A stretch of DNA of 64,000 nt from CAADGV01 sp040290295 (lineage in GTDB: Bacteria; Bacteroidota; Ignavibacteria; UBA10030; UBA6906). The notes below the pieces were generated by a model. The model was not told the origin of the DNA, did no database searches, and saw only the letters and a program-made list of their open reading frames with translations. Location of the stretch: positions 124,001-188,000 of the forward strand of contig PSMW01000002.1 in NCBI GenBank assembly GCA_040290295.1, written 5' to 3'. The translations under genes and the position numbers were made by a program. Numbering within the stretch: the first letter of the stretch is position 1; each line of letters starts with the position of its first letter. Positions 50,854 to 59,485 of this stretch are shown piece by piece.

Positions 50854-51211
50854 ATGAAAGGATGGGTTGGCGTGATGACGGCGGCGATGGCTGTAAGTGC
50901 ATGCGCGGATGAAGGGCAACGTGGCACGCCGTGCACGCTCGAAGCGCGCGGGCATTGTGGTAACGGTGCGCGATGCACTCACGGGTGTAGCCCTTGCAGA
51001 TAGTGCCTCGGGACATGCGTACGACGGCGCGTTCGTGGATACGCTGCGACAGGTCCCGAGAGTCCCCGTCTTCGACGTGTCGGCATTGGCAGGTGTGTAC
51101 GAACGTCCCGGCATCTACACGGTCATCATACGCAGGCAAGGGTATCGGGAGTGGATGCAGGTGAACGTGGTCGTGAAACGGGACGAGTGCCACGCCATCC
51201 CCGTGATCTGA
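50854..51211 (+). pseudogene. Small lipoprotein gene with a single-base frameshift
   Basis: ATG 50854 has an excellent AGGAGGAG site and opens MKGWVGVMTAAMAVSACADEG, a lipoprotein leader (SAC). In this frame translation reaches LEARGHCGN and a stop at about 51001-51003. The plausible mature domain lies in the +1 frame: GIVVTVRDALTG, VPVFDVSALAGVYERPGIYTVIIRRQGYREW, VNVVVKRDECH, ending 51209-51211. This is like a carboxypeptidase-regulatory-like fold. Removing one base in the run GCGCGCGGG (50944-50952) joins the two. It may be a sequencing error at a GC run or true decay. The intact product would be about 118 residues; function unknown. Confidence 0.72.
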
Positions 51212-51245
51212 AAGCAAGAAAAGGCGAACCGTATCCCCTTACAAT

Positions 51246-51268
51246 TCTTTTAGAAGGCTGCTAAAAGA
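51246..51268. terminator. Hairpin terminator after tex and the small lipoprotein
   Basis: TCTTTTAG (51246-51253) and CTAAAAGA (51261-51268) form a perfect 8-base-pair stem with a 7-base loop in the 190-base gap before the S9 peptidase. A/T-rich rather than GC-rich, so efficiency is uncertain. Confidence 0.5.
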
Positions 51269-51402
51269 GAAGGTTTCGGTTTCTCTCCATCGAGCTCTCT
51301 TTGAAGGAGACTGCTTCTTTGTTCCGTTGAGTACGATGGCATGATGAAGTAATGTTCTTTTCTTCCACTCACGCTATCTTCTATTTCCCATAGACATCAT
51401 CC

Positions 51403-53469
51403 ATGAAATCTTTTCTCGTTATCCTCCTCAGTGCACTTGTTGCATTCCCAGCGATCGGCCAGAAGCGAGCTTGCACCATTGCCGATCTCTACAAAGTGAA
51501 AAATGTTGAAAGCCCCCTTTTCTCTCCCGACGGAAAGAAGATCGTGTTCGTTGTGAGAGAAGATGTGTTGGAAAAAGGGAAGAGCAATGCGGATATCTAT
51601 TTGATGAACGCCGACGGGAGCGGACTCCGACGCTTGACGAGCGATCCGGCAGCGGATGGTCATCCTTCGTTCTCGCCCGACGGCAAATCCATTCTCTTTG
51701 CTTCGAGTCGAAAAGAAGGCATGCAAGCGTGGCTGTTGCCGCTGGAGGGAGGTGAGCCGACACAACTCACCACGTATGCAATGGAGGTTGGCGATCCCCA
51801 ATGGGTCGGCTCCCGCATCGCGTTCACAACCATGGTGTTTCCGGAGTGCGGAGCGGACAACGACTGTAACAAGAAGATTCAAACCGGACTCGATGAAGGA
51901 CCGATCCAAGCGCATGTTGCTGATCGGTTGTTGTATCGCCATTGGAATTTTTGGAAAGACGGCAAGCGTACACACACCATGCTGTTCGATCGCGAGAGCG
52001 CGTCGTACGTCGACCTGACCCCGGGCGATTATGACTCGCCTGCCTGGTCAACCGGCGGTGGCGGCATTGCGTTCGCGCCGGATGGCGAAGAACTGTGCGT
52101 CGCGTCCAAGCGCGATCGCGACGAAGCCTCCTCTACAAATACCGACTTGTGGCTCATTCCCTTGAAGGGCGGCGCTCCACGCAATATCACGGCCGCGAAC
52201 AAGGCGTTCGACGGCGATCCCGCGTATTCGCCGGACGGGAAGTCTATTGCATTTCGTATGCAAACGGTGCCCAGCTTCGAATCGGATCGCTATCGCCTCG
52301 CACTCTACGAGCGCACCACAGGAACGATCACGGTGTTGACCGAATCGTTCGACGCTTGGGTGAACGCATTCGCGTGGTCGCCAGATGCAAAGAGTATCTA
52401 CTTCACCGCCGACGTGAAGGGAACGGTGCCGCTCTTCCGTCTCGATGTCAAAACGAAAGCCATTGCACAAATCACCACAGGCAAGACCATCGATGCCTTC
52501 GATCGTTCGCCCGACGGACGAACGATCGTCTTCGTGCGGCGGTCGGTGAGCGAACCGCGTGAACTCTGGCGCTGCGACGCGGACGGCAAAAATCTCCGAC
52601 GTCTCACCTTCTTCAATAAGGAAGTAGAGGAGACGGTCGACCTTCGTCCGGCGGAAGAACAGTGGATTCCCTCCCCGACCGGTAAGAAGATCCATACGTT
52701 CATCGTCAAGCCACACAACTTCGATCCGAAGAGAAAGTATCCGCTCATTCTCAACATTCACGGCGGACCACAGTCGCAGTGGGCGGATGCCTTCCGCGGC
52801 GATTGGCAAATTTATCCCGGCGCGGGTTACGTCGTTGCCTTTGCCAACCCGCACGGCTCGACCGGTTACGGACAGGAGTTCACGAACGCTATTTCCAAAG
52901 ACTGGAATGGAAAAGTGTTCGACGACTTGATGGCGGTGACCGATTCGCTCGCGAAGCTCTCGTACGTCGATGAGGAGCGCATGGGAGCAATGGGATGGTC
53001 GTACGGCGGCTATATGATCATGTGGTTGGCAGGGCACACGGATCGCTTCAAGGCACTGGCGAGTATGATGGGCGTGTACAATCTGACGGCAATGTACGGC
53101 GCCACCGAAGAGCTGTGGTTCCCCGAATGGGATTTGGGTGGTACGCCCTGGACTTCCGATCTCTACCAAAAGATGTCGCCCAACAATCACGTCGCGCGCT
53201 TCAAAACGCCCTGTCTGGTCATCACCAGTGAGCGCGACTATCGCGTGCCGTACACGCAAAGCTTGGAGTTCTTTACCGGCTTGCAGAAAATGGGCGTGCC
53301 TTCGCGATTGATCGTGTTCAAGAACGACGGCCATTGGCCTAGTCACGTGAAATCGATGCCGCTCTACTACAACGCGCATCTCGATTGGTTTCACCGGTAT
53401 CTCGGCGGCGATCCGCCACCGTACGATATGACACAACTCTCTCGCAACCTCGTCTTCGACAAACACTAA
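51403..53469 (+). CDS. S9-family (prolyl oligopeptidase / dipeptidyl-peptidase-like) secreted peptidase
   Basis: A 688-residue secreted peptidase (signal LVILLSALVAFPAIGQKRA). The propeller part has TolB/WD40-like blocks repeating SPDGKKIVFVVR, FSPDGKSILFAS, YSPDGKSIAFRM and RSPDGRTIVFV. The hydrolase domain has LILNIHGGPQSQW (oxyanion), the nucleophile Ser533 in GWSYGGYM, the Asp in TSERDYRVP and a His in DGHWPSH. Such enzymes take up acyl-aminoacyl or prolyl peptides in the periplasm. Start ATG 51403 directly precedes the signal peptide. Confidence 0.94.
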   Translation: MKSFLVILLSALVAFPAIGQKRACTIADLYKVKNVESPLFSPDGKKIVFVVREDVLEKGKSNADIYLMNADGSGLRRLTSDPAADGHPSFSPDGKSILFASSRKEGMQAWLLPLEGGEPTQLTTYAMEVGDPQWVGSRIAFTTMVFPECGADNDCNKKIQTGLDEGPIQAHVADRLLYRHWNFWKDGKRTHTMLFDRESASYVDLTPGDYDSPAWSTGGGGIAFAPDGEELCVASKRDRDEASSTNTDLWLIPLKGGAPRNITAANKAFDGDPAYSPDGKSIAFRMQTVPSFESDRYRLALYERTTGTITVLTESFDAWVNAFAWSPDAKSIYFTADVKGTVPLFRLDVKTKAIAQITTGKTIDAFDRSPDGRTIVFVRRSVSEPRELWRCDADGKNLRRLTFFNKEVEETVDLRPAEEQWIPSPTGKKIHTFIVKPHNFDPKRKYPLILNIHGGPQSQWADAFRGDWQIYPGAGYVVAFANPHGSTGYGQEFTNAISKDWNGKVFDDLMAVTDSLAKLSYVDEERMGAMGWSYGGYMIMWLAGHTDRFKALASMMGVYNLTAMYGATEELWFPEWDLGGTPWTSDLYQKMSPNNHVARFKTPCLVITSERDYRVPYTQSLEFFTGLQKMGVPSRLIVFKNDGHWPSHVKSMPLYYNAHLDWFHRYLGGDPPPYDMTQLSRNLVFDKH

Positions 53470-53499
53470 CATCCATCGACCATTCTCGCACCGAGTCCC

Positions 53500-54213
53500 A
53501 TGCAACGCATAGCTCTGCCGGACGAAGACATCTTTCCGCCGTTCGAGGGTTTCCCTCGCAGCGGCGTCGCATTTTTGAAGAAGTTGAAAAAGAATAACAA
53601 CCGTCCATGGTTCCACAAGCACAAGGAGGAATACGAGCACACAGTGCGTTTCCCGATGCAATGTCTGATCGCAACGCTTGCCGATCGGCTGCGCGATGAA
53701 ATTCCGGAGATGGACTTCAACCCGAAGCGTTCGATCTTCCGCATTCATCGCGATGTTCGATTCAGCAAGTACAAGGCGCCGTACAAAACCAACATTGCGG
53801 CGTCGTATCAACCTCGTGGCACCGGCAAAGGGATCGAGCAGCCGGGATTGTACGTCGGCATCGAACCCGGAGAAATTTTTGTCGGCGGCGGCTTGTACAT
53901 GCCGTCGGGCGATCAACTCAAAGCGATTCGGTTTGCCATTCTCCAACAGCCGGAAAGCTTTCTTAAGGTCGTCGAGGCGCCGCGCTTCAAGAAGCGTTTC
54001 GGTACCATCATGGGAGAGCGACTCCAGAAAGCTCCGCTCGGCATTTCGAGAGACCACCCGCTCATCGAATATCTCAAGTACAAACAATGGTATGTCGGTG
54101 TAGAGTGGAACGACGAGTCGATCTGTTTTACCAAAACGTTTGCCCGCACCGTCGCCGATGTGTTTCTCGACGCCATGCCGTTTGTTCGCTGGCTTCTTCA
54201 CGCAACCGCATGA
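53500..54213 (+). CDS. DUF2461 (TIGR02453) family protein
   Basis: A 237-residue protein of the DUF2461 family, with its hallmarks FLKKLKKNNNRPWFHKHKEEYE, FRIHRDVRFSKYKAPYKTNIAA, PGLYVGIEPGEIFVGGGLYMP, RFKKRFG and a conserved C-terminal DAMPFVRWL. The function is unknown; no catalytic motif is assigned. The ATG is 31 bases after the S9 peptidase stop and the TauE gene follows 10 bases later, so the three may form an operon. Confidence 0.9.
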   Translation: MQRIALPDEDIFPPFEGFPRSGVAFLKKLKKNNNRPWFHKHKEEYEHTVRFPMQCLIATLADRLRDEIPEMDFNPKRSIFRIHRDVRFSKYKAPYKTNIAASYQPRGTGKGIEQPGLYVGIEPGEIFVGGGLYMPSGDQLKAIRFAILQQPESFLKVVEAPRFKKRFGTIMGERLQKAPLGISRDHPLIEYLKYKQWYVGVEWNDESICFTKTFARTVADVFLDAMPFVRWLLHATA

Positions 54214-54222
54214 AGGTTGAAC

Positions 54223-54996
54223 ATGGAGTTCATCGTCGTACCGATCGTAGCGCTGCTGACTTCTGGACTCACGCTCTTCTCGGGGTTCGGGCTTGGCACG
54301 TTGTTATTGCCGGCATTCCTGCTATTCTTTTCGCCCGAGCTTGCGGTTGCGATGACGGCGATCGTGCACTTTCTCAATAATGTGTTCAAGCTCGCGTTGC
54401 TTGGCCGCCGAGCGAACTGGCGCATCGTGGTACGTTTCGGTGCACCAGCGATTGCAGCGTCATTTGCTGGCGCTGCGTTGTTGTTTGTCATCTCTGCTGA
54501 GCAACCGTTGGCAAGCTACCAGTTGGGAGGAAAGCTCTACTTCATCACGCCCGTCAAGTTAGTAATGGGCTTGCTCATCGGAGCGTTCGCGTTGATGGAG
54601 AGGTTGCCTTCCTATCAACACGTGCAGTTCGATCCGCGCTTCCTTCCGCTGGGAGGAGTGCTCAACGGATTTTTCGGTGGGCTCTCGGGTCATCAGGGCG
54701 CGCTGCGCAGCGCGTTCTTGATCCGTGTGGGACTGTCGAAAGAGGAATTCATCGCCACAGGTGTGGTGATTGCTTGCCTGATCGACGTGACGAGACTCGG
54801 TGTGTACGCGCGGCATCTTTCTGCCGGAGGTGTGCAAGAAAACGCCGGCGTGCTCATCGCCGCAACGCTGAATGCGTTCATCGGCGCATTCGTGGGCAAC
54901 CGCCTTGTGGCAAAAGTAACCATGAAGACCGTGCAAAGGGTTGTCGGCGTGTTGCTTGCGCTCGTTGCCTTCCTCCTCGTGGCGGGGCTGATGTAA
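54223..54996 (+). CDS. Sulfite exporter TauE/SafE-family membrane protein
   Basis: A 257-residue integral membrane protein with about eight hydrophobic segments and the family features FSGFGLGTLLLPAFLLFFSPELAVAMTAIVHFLNNVFKLA, GGVLNGFFGGLSGHQGALRSAFL (second half signature) and VGNRLVAKVTMKTVQRVVGVLLALVAFLLVAGLM. It transports an anion or sulfur compound; the substrate is not predictable. ATG 54223 is preferred over TTG 54217. A run of seven T follows at 55034-55040. Confidence 0.9.
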   Translation: MEFIVVPIVALLTSGLTLFSGFGLGTLLLPAFLLFFSPELAVAMTAIVHFLNNVFKLALLGRRANWRIVVRFGAPAIAASFAGAALLFVISAEQPLASYQLGGKLYFITPVKLVMGLLIGAFALMERLPSYQHVQFDPRFLPLGGVLNGFFGGLSGHQGALRSAFLIRVGLSKEEFIATGVVIACLIDVTRLGVYARHLSAGGVQENAGVLIAATLNAFIGAFVGNRLVAKVTMKTVQRVVGVLLALVAFLLVAGLM

Positions 54997-55159
54997 CGTT
55001 CGTGCCGTCGAACTGCGCAGTCGCGTAGTCGCATTTTTTTATTCCTCGCCGCGATGCCCGTCATCTTCGGCGATTTGTTGCCGCGCAGTGTTGACATCTC
55101 CACCATCACGCGTTACATTTCGATGTACATGATTTCGTTTCACTCATCCCGGAGCCAAC

Positions 55160-55639
55160 ATGTTTAAGCTCGAGTGCCTCTCGTACAAAGACAAAGAGAT
55201 GATTCCGACCAAGTACTGTCACCCGACCGTCGTCGGCGGTATGAACATTTCGCCAGCCTTTGAATGGAGCGATCCACCGCCCATGACAAAATCATTCGCG
55301 CTGGCGATCGTCGATCCGCACCCTGTTGCGAAGAATTGGATACATTGGTTCGTCATCAATATCCCGGCAGACGTGCGCAAGCTTGTCGAAGGCGCCTCGC
55401 GCAGCAAGTCGCTGCCGGCAGGCGCAAAGGAGTTGATCAACAGTTTCAGTGAACTTGGCTACGGAGGTCCGGCACCACCTCGAGGATCGGGCAAGCACCC
55501 CTACGTGGCAACGCTCTATGCTCTGAACGTCGATTCGATTAAGCTCGGTGTGAGCACCACGCTTCGTGGATTCTTGAGCCAACTCGAAGGGCGGGTTCTT
55601 GCCGAAGCCAGTGTGACGGGTTACTACGAGCGCAAGTGA
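55160..55639 (+). CDS. PEBP-like YbhB/YbcL family protein
   Basis: A 159-residue phosphatidylethanolamine-binding-protein-like protein. The ligand-binding blocks are present: ISPAFEWSDPPPMTKSFALAIVDPHP, NWIHWFVINIP and GYGGPAPPRGSGKHPYVATLYAL, where DPHP and GxGGPxPPxGxGxHxY are the family signatures. It has no signal peptide, so it is cytoplasmic. Function unclear. Confidence 0.95.
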   Translation: MFKLECLSYKDKEMIPTKYCHPTVVGGMNISPAFEWSDPPPMTKSFALAIVDPHPVAKNWIHWFVINIPADVRKLVEGASRSKSLPAGAKELINSFSELGYGGPAPPRGSGKHPYVATLYALNVDSIKLGVSTTLRGFLSQLEGRVLAEASVTGYYERK

Positions 55640-55649
55640 AATCGATGCC

Positions 55650-55664
55650 CGAGCCGCCGGCTCG
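55650..55664. terminator. Small GC hairpin between convergent genes
   Basis: CGAGCC (55650-55655), loop GCC, GGCTCG (55659-55664), just after the PEBP stop and before the 3' end of the broken outer-membrane gene. No T-run. Weak support as a terminator. Confidence 0.4.
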
Positions 55665-55692
55665 AAAGCGCTTATCCGGGCGGCGCCCGATG

Positions 55693-56249
55693 TCACGGAA
55701 TGAACCGCATCGACACCGACCTGACCTCACGCCGTTAGGAGCCGCGCCGTATGCCAAGTGCATCTCCCCGATCTCGTCATCATAAAGCGACACGCCTATT
55801 GTGGCGATAAAGCTCAGCGTCTTTCTTCGGTCGGCGTTCGTGCTCCTGTACGTCGATGTGGAAGGACTTACCACGGTCGTCCTTCGGAGGTCCACTGTCG
55901 AAGTGACGCTGAGGTATTGAGGCATGATACCTCCTCTGAACACCAACGATTTTGAAAACTCGTATTCAGCCCCCGCGGGGAGTTGCAACACCCACGCTTT
56001 GGTTGTTATGCCGAAGTTTGATTGGCGAAAAACAACTTGGGGAGGTGTTGAACCGAAGCGTGATTCGGTTCTCTCATCCTCCGACTGATCGGATGTCGAA
56101 CGGATGTAATTGATCGAAATACCTCCGTACAGCGTCAGGGCTTTTCCGAACCGGCGCATGACGGCGCCACCCACCCGCACGTCGACGATCCTTCCGTCGA
56201 TTGCCTGAAGAGCAGAACCGCTGGAAGAGGGCATAAGGGTGGAGTCGTT
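55693..56249 (-). pseudogene. C-terminal part of a broken outer-membrane protein gene
   Basis: Continues the frame of the gene beginning at 57185 after an in-frame TGA: NDSTLMPSSSGSALQAIDG, then barrel strands (GGAVMRRFGKALTLYGGISINYI, AWVLQLPAGAEYEFSKSLVFRGGIMPQYLSV, LSFIATIGVSLYDDEIGEMHLAYG). The same frame then runs into PEBP coding sequence to 55539, which is unlikely to be real. In another frame the last bases read EVRSVSMRFIP and a stop at 55693-55695, a plausible last strand. I infer a second defect (frameshift near 55730). Confidence 0.6.
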
Positions 56250-57185
56250 TCAGACGCTGCTCGCAAGCAGTTTCCCCGGTACATCATAGGTAGTGTATGC
56301 CACCTCCGCTAACAGCCGTGTTGACCATCCATTGCCAAGCGCACTGGCGTATTCCACGCCGACTCCGACTCCGTTGATGGTCGCGTCATTCTCGTGGGGC
56401 GATTGAAGGCTCGACAAGGAGTACGTCGATGAGAACCTTTGTGATACGTTCTCCGAAAGCGGCGAGTTTGAGATCGCCCCTCGTGCCCTCACAGCAAGGG
56501 TGCTCTCGCCATTGTTCCAGACCACACCAAGCGTGGCAAGATGCGTCCGTGTGCGCGAGCGTGCTTGTGAGGCGCGAGTTTCAGCGTCGTTCGGCTGAAA
56601 CATAACTCTCCTTGCGGCAGAGCTTATCTCCACTTGCGTGTGCGTGTATTGGTAGCCAACGCCGAGGGCGAGACCATCACCGATCGGATGGCGATAGAGA
56701 CTTGCTGCCGCAATTGCATTGTTGTTATCATCGATCGATGATGTGAAGGAGGATTGCCCGAACAACTCAAGCTCTTGTGAACTCCCTTCGAGCCGTCTAT
56801 CTGTTGCAGCGCTCGAAGCAACGAACACGCCGACCGTATTGTCACCGAACTGTTTGATGGCGCCGCCGAACAGCGTGCTTGCGTCGTTTCCCGATCCGTA
56901 CAGTTCGAACGATGCTGCTTGCGGATTGTACGCTGGATTGCGCAGCCAGTCCGAAAGCGGATCGGCAATCAGTCCCCGAAATCCCATCGGGAATTCAGCG
57001 GTGCGTATGGACATCTGACCTTCCAACGGACGCGCGATAACAAATGGGATTGAACCGAAAACGCTGAGTGCATAGGGCTGATCGTAGAACGATGGAGTTT
57101 GCCACAGGTTGTAGTACGGGGTTTGAGCGAATGCGCTGCACAGTGCCATCAACGTGCACCCAAGAGTATTGCGAGCGAGATGCAT
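56250..57185 (-). pseudogene. N-terminal part of an outer-membrane beta-barrel protein, cut by an in-frame stop
   Basis: ATG 57185 (AGGAGGAG upstream) opens a signal peptide (NTLGCTLMALCSAFAQTP) and the conserved-looking start RGLIADPLSDWLRNPAYNP, followed by many strands (NTVGVFVASSAA, LALGVGYQYTHTQVEIS, THLATLGVVWNN, VGVGVEYASALGNGWSTRLLAEVAYTTYD). It stops at TGA 56250-56252 after LLASSV, though the same frame goes on with further barrel strands for about 170 codons. A complete gene would be roughly 490 residues. It may be a nonsense mutation, or a short form that still works. Confidence 0.65.
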
Positions 57186-57353
57186 AACTCCTCCTAAAAG
57201 AGTGTGAGTGGATAGAAACAACGAAGGGCCGGTGATGGTGAGCGAAGCAGCGTGGAGCGAAACCAGCGAGCGCAAAGTGCACAAATGCCCTGAGAGATTC
57301 AAGCGTGAGCTTGCCGCCGTTCTTTGGTGGAGCCGATGCTCGACAACCTGCCC

Positions 57354-58475
57354 TTACGAAAGCAGGCTGCGTACATAGCGCGCGATCGCCGGCGAGGCAG
57401 TCAAACCGGGCGATTCGATGCCGATGAGATCGATGAGTCCCTGCAAGCCGCGGTCCGCTTCGTGTTTGATGATATAGTCGCGCACAGGTTCGCCGGGACC
57501 TTGCAGTTTCGCGCGGATGCCGCTGTAATCAGGAGCGAGATCATCTTCGGTGATGGCAGGAACAATACGCTGCACGGCGGCGGCGAACGCACGTCGTTTC
57601 GATTCATCGACTCGATAGTCGTACGTTCGCGCTGCAAGGTACTCGACATCCGGCCCGAACTTCAACCTTCCCCCTAAATCCACGAGCGCATGAACGCCGA
57701 GCGACTCTCGCGGCGGAAGGGGATAGATCAATCGCCCAATCAAACGACGTTTCTCCGGAGTCACGACAGTAACGTAGCTCCCTTTGCAGTGATGAAGTCG
57801 GTACCCCGCGGCATCGATATCGATGCCAGCGAGCGCAGCAATGGTATCGCCCTCCAAACCTGCTGCGTTGACGACAATCTCCGAGGTGAACGACGACGGC
57901 CGTCCCGCTTCCTCGATCGTGATTTCGAACTCACCGTTCTTTTTTTGCAAGCCGATGACGGTGCAGCGAGTGAGAATCTCGGCTCCATGATGACGAGCGG
58001 TGTGGAGGAAGTACTCCATCAATCCGTGCGCGCTGATGATGCCGGTCGTTGGCGATAGGATGCCTCCAACGGATGCAATGTGCGGTTCCAGTGCGTGGAC
58101 CTCTTCTGCACTGAGCAACGTGAGTTCGACGCCATTCTCACGTCCGTGGTGGTACAGCGCCTCGAGCCGTGGCAGCTCGTCGGGAGACACTGCCGTGATA
58201 ATTTTGGTGATGCGATGGTGCGGGATGTCGTGGCGAGCGCAGAGTTCGTAGAGCAAATGTTTGCCTTCGACACACAACCGTGCTTTGAGCGAACCGTGCG
58301 GATAGTAGATGCCTGCATGGATCACCTCGCTGTTGCGACTGGACGTTTCGGTGCCGCATTTCTCTCGTCGCTCCAAGAGGTACAACGGAGAGAAATGTGG
58401 AGCAAGCTCTGCAGCGATCGCGAGTCCCACAACCCCTCCGCCGATTATGGTGACGGCGGCGTCAGCCATGAGCAT
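57354..58475 (-). CDS. lhgO: FAD-dependent L-2-hydroxyglutarate oxidase family protein
   Basis: A 373-residue DAO-fold oxidoreductase with the N-terminal dinucleotide motif TIIGGGVVGLAIAAEL and the L2HGDH/LhgO signature TSSRNSEVIHAGIYYPHGSLKARLCVEG. Near the C-terminus come YSGIRAKLQGPGEPVRDYIIKHE and LIGIESPGLTASPAIARYV. It oxidises L-2-hydroxyglutarate or a similar 2-hydroxyacid and should pass electrons to the quinone pool or O2. The first ATG (58475) overlaps the end of the HAD gene; ATG 58469 is an alternative. It is in an operon with that gene. Confidence 0.88.
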   Translation of the reverse strand: MLMADAAVTIIGGGVVGLAIAAELAPHFSPLYLLERREKCGTETSSRNSEVIHAGIYYPHGSLKARLCVEGKHLLYELCARHDIPHHRITKIITAVSPDELPRLEALYHHGRENGVELTLLSAEEVHALEPHIASVGGILSPTTGIISAHGLMEYFLHTARHHGAEILTRCTVIGLQKKNGEFEITIEEAGRPSSFTSEIVVNAAGLEGDTIAALAGIDIDAAGYRLHHCKGSYVTVVTPEKRRLIGRLIYPLPPRESLGVHALVDLGGRLKFGPDVEYLAARTYDYRVDESKRRAFAAAVQRIVPAITEDDLAPDYSGIRAKLQGPGEPVRDYIIKHEADRGLQGLIDLIGIESPGLTASPAIARYVRSLLS

Positions 58476-59418
58476 TCACCGGTTGGGGGAGTACGGCTCC
58501 CGGCGGCAGATCTGTCGGGTGTTCGACGACAACCCACGTCTCATCCTGCGCCAAGCCGCTTTCCTTGAAGAATGTGTAGGATGTTTCCATACGCGAGGTG
58601 ATCAGCACCTTCAGATGCTGTGCGTACTCGAACAGCGGCACGTCATAGATAGAATCACTTACCACGATGGCTGGGTCGCGAGCACCGGCTTGTTGCAGCG
58701 CCTCGACTTTTCCTTCGAGGACGGGGACTGGTGTGCGTACTTTGGGGCTGAGCACATTGCTGGAGCTGTGGAGATCGATGCCGAGGATCCGTTCACGCGG
58801 TATGCCCAGCGGTTCGAACACTTGCCGTACCGTCCACACATTGCTGCCCGAAACCGCCCAGATTTCGAATCCTGCAGCGCGCAGTTGCTGCAAGAGATGA
58901 ACACTCTCTGCGATGTAGCGGATACCCTTCGGCAGGGTGAACTTGCCGATTGTTCTGACGGTAAGAGGAGAGGAGAGCTCGTCTTGCCACGTTGCAGCAG
59001 CGATCTCAGCAACTTCCTGCTCGGAGAACTTTGCCAGCAGCCGCACGATATCGGAGCACGCCTTTTGCGTTTTTTCTTCGCGGAGTTGATCGAAGTACCA
59101 CTCCACGATCATTTGGGCAAACGAGGCGTAACGGCGATCTTGCAGGCGGCGTTGCTCGGGAAGAGCTGCAAGTTCCATGTAAAGCGTGTTCAGTTCCTCG
59201 CGGTGTGGATAGTCGAGCCACACATTAGCAGGATTGATGCGCAAAAGGAAATGCTCGAGCTGATAGTACAGCATTGCTTCGCCGATGTCTCCCCGAATGA
59301 TCGTCCCGTCGCAGTCGAAGACCGCGATGGGAGGCGCATCGCCGGAGGCGTGCTGAAGAAGTGTCTGAACCTTCGGGGGGATCGTCATCCTACGCATGAG
59401 CATGAACCGTGTCGGCAT
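58462..59418 (-). CDS. HAD-superfamily phosphatase (phosphoserine-phosphatase-like)
   Basis: A 318-residue HAD-IB-like phosphatase: nucleophile Asp35 and Asp37 in FDCDGTIIRGD, a helical cap, the Ser motif WAVSGSNVWTVRQVF, a later Lys in EGKVEAL and the acidic motif VVSDSIYDVPLFEYA. The cap is longer than in SerB and the substrate is unknown. ATGs at 59418, 59403, 59397 and 59388 are all possible starts. It overlaps the oxidase gene, suggesting a common metabolic step. Confidence 0.85.
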   Translation of the reverse strand: MPTRFMLMRRMTIPPKVQTLLQHASGDAPPIAVFDCDGTIIRGDIGEAMLYYQLEHFLLRINPANVWLDYPHREELNTLYMELAALPEQRRLQDRRYASFAQMIVEWYFDQLREEKTQKACSDIVRLLAKFSEQEVAEIAAATWQDELSSPLTVRTIGKFTLPKGIRYIAESVHLLQQLRAAGFEIWAVSGSNVWTVRQVFEPLGIPRERILGIDLHSSSNVLSPKVRTPVPVLEGKVEALQQAGARDPAIVVSDSIYDVPLFEYAQHLKVLITSRMETSYTFFKESGLAQDETWVVVEHPTDLPPGAVLPQPVNAHG

Positions 59419-59485
59419 TCAAGATAGAAAAAAGCGGGAGAGGAGCAAAGCTTGAGTTTCTGCCAAAACCTTTCTACGTTCGAGT

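Noticed and set aside
49514..51217. A 567-codon open frame on the minus strand
   Set aside because: Antisense to tex and the small lipoprotein; the translation is low-complexity His/Leu/Arg-rich without known motifs.
52048..54201. A 717-codon open frame on the minus strand
   Set aside because: Antisense to the S9 peptidase and DUF2461 genes, both of which have clear catalytic or family motifs.
55034..55040. A run of seven T after the TauE gene, considered as an intrinsic terminator
   Set aside because: Only a 4-base-pair stem (TGCG/CGCA) can be drawn before it, so the hairpin is too weak to call.
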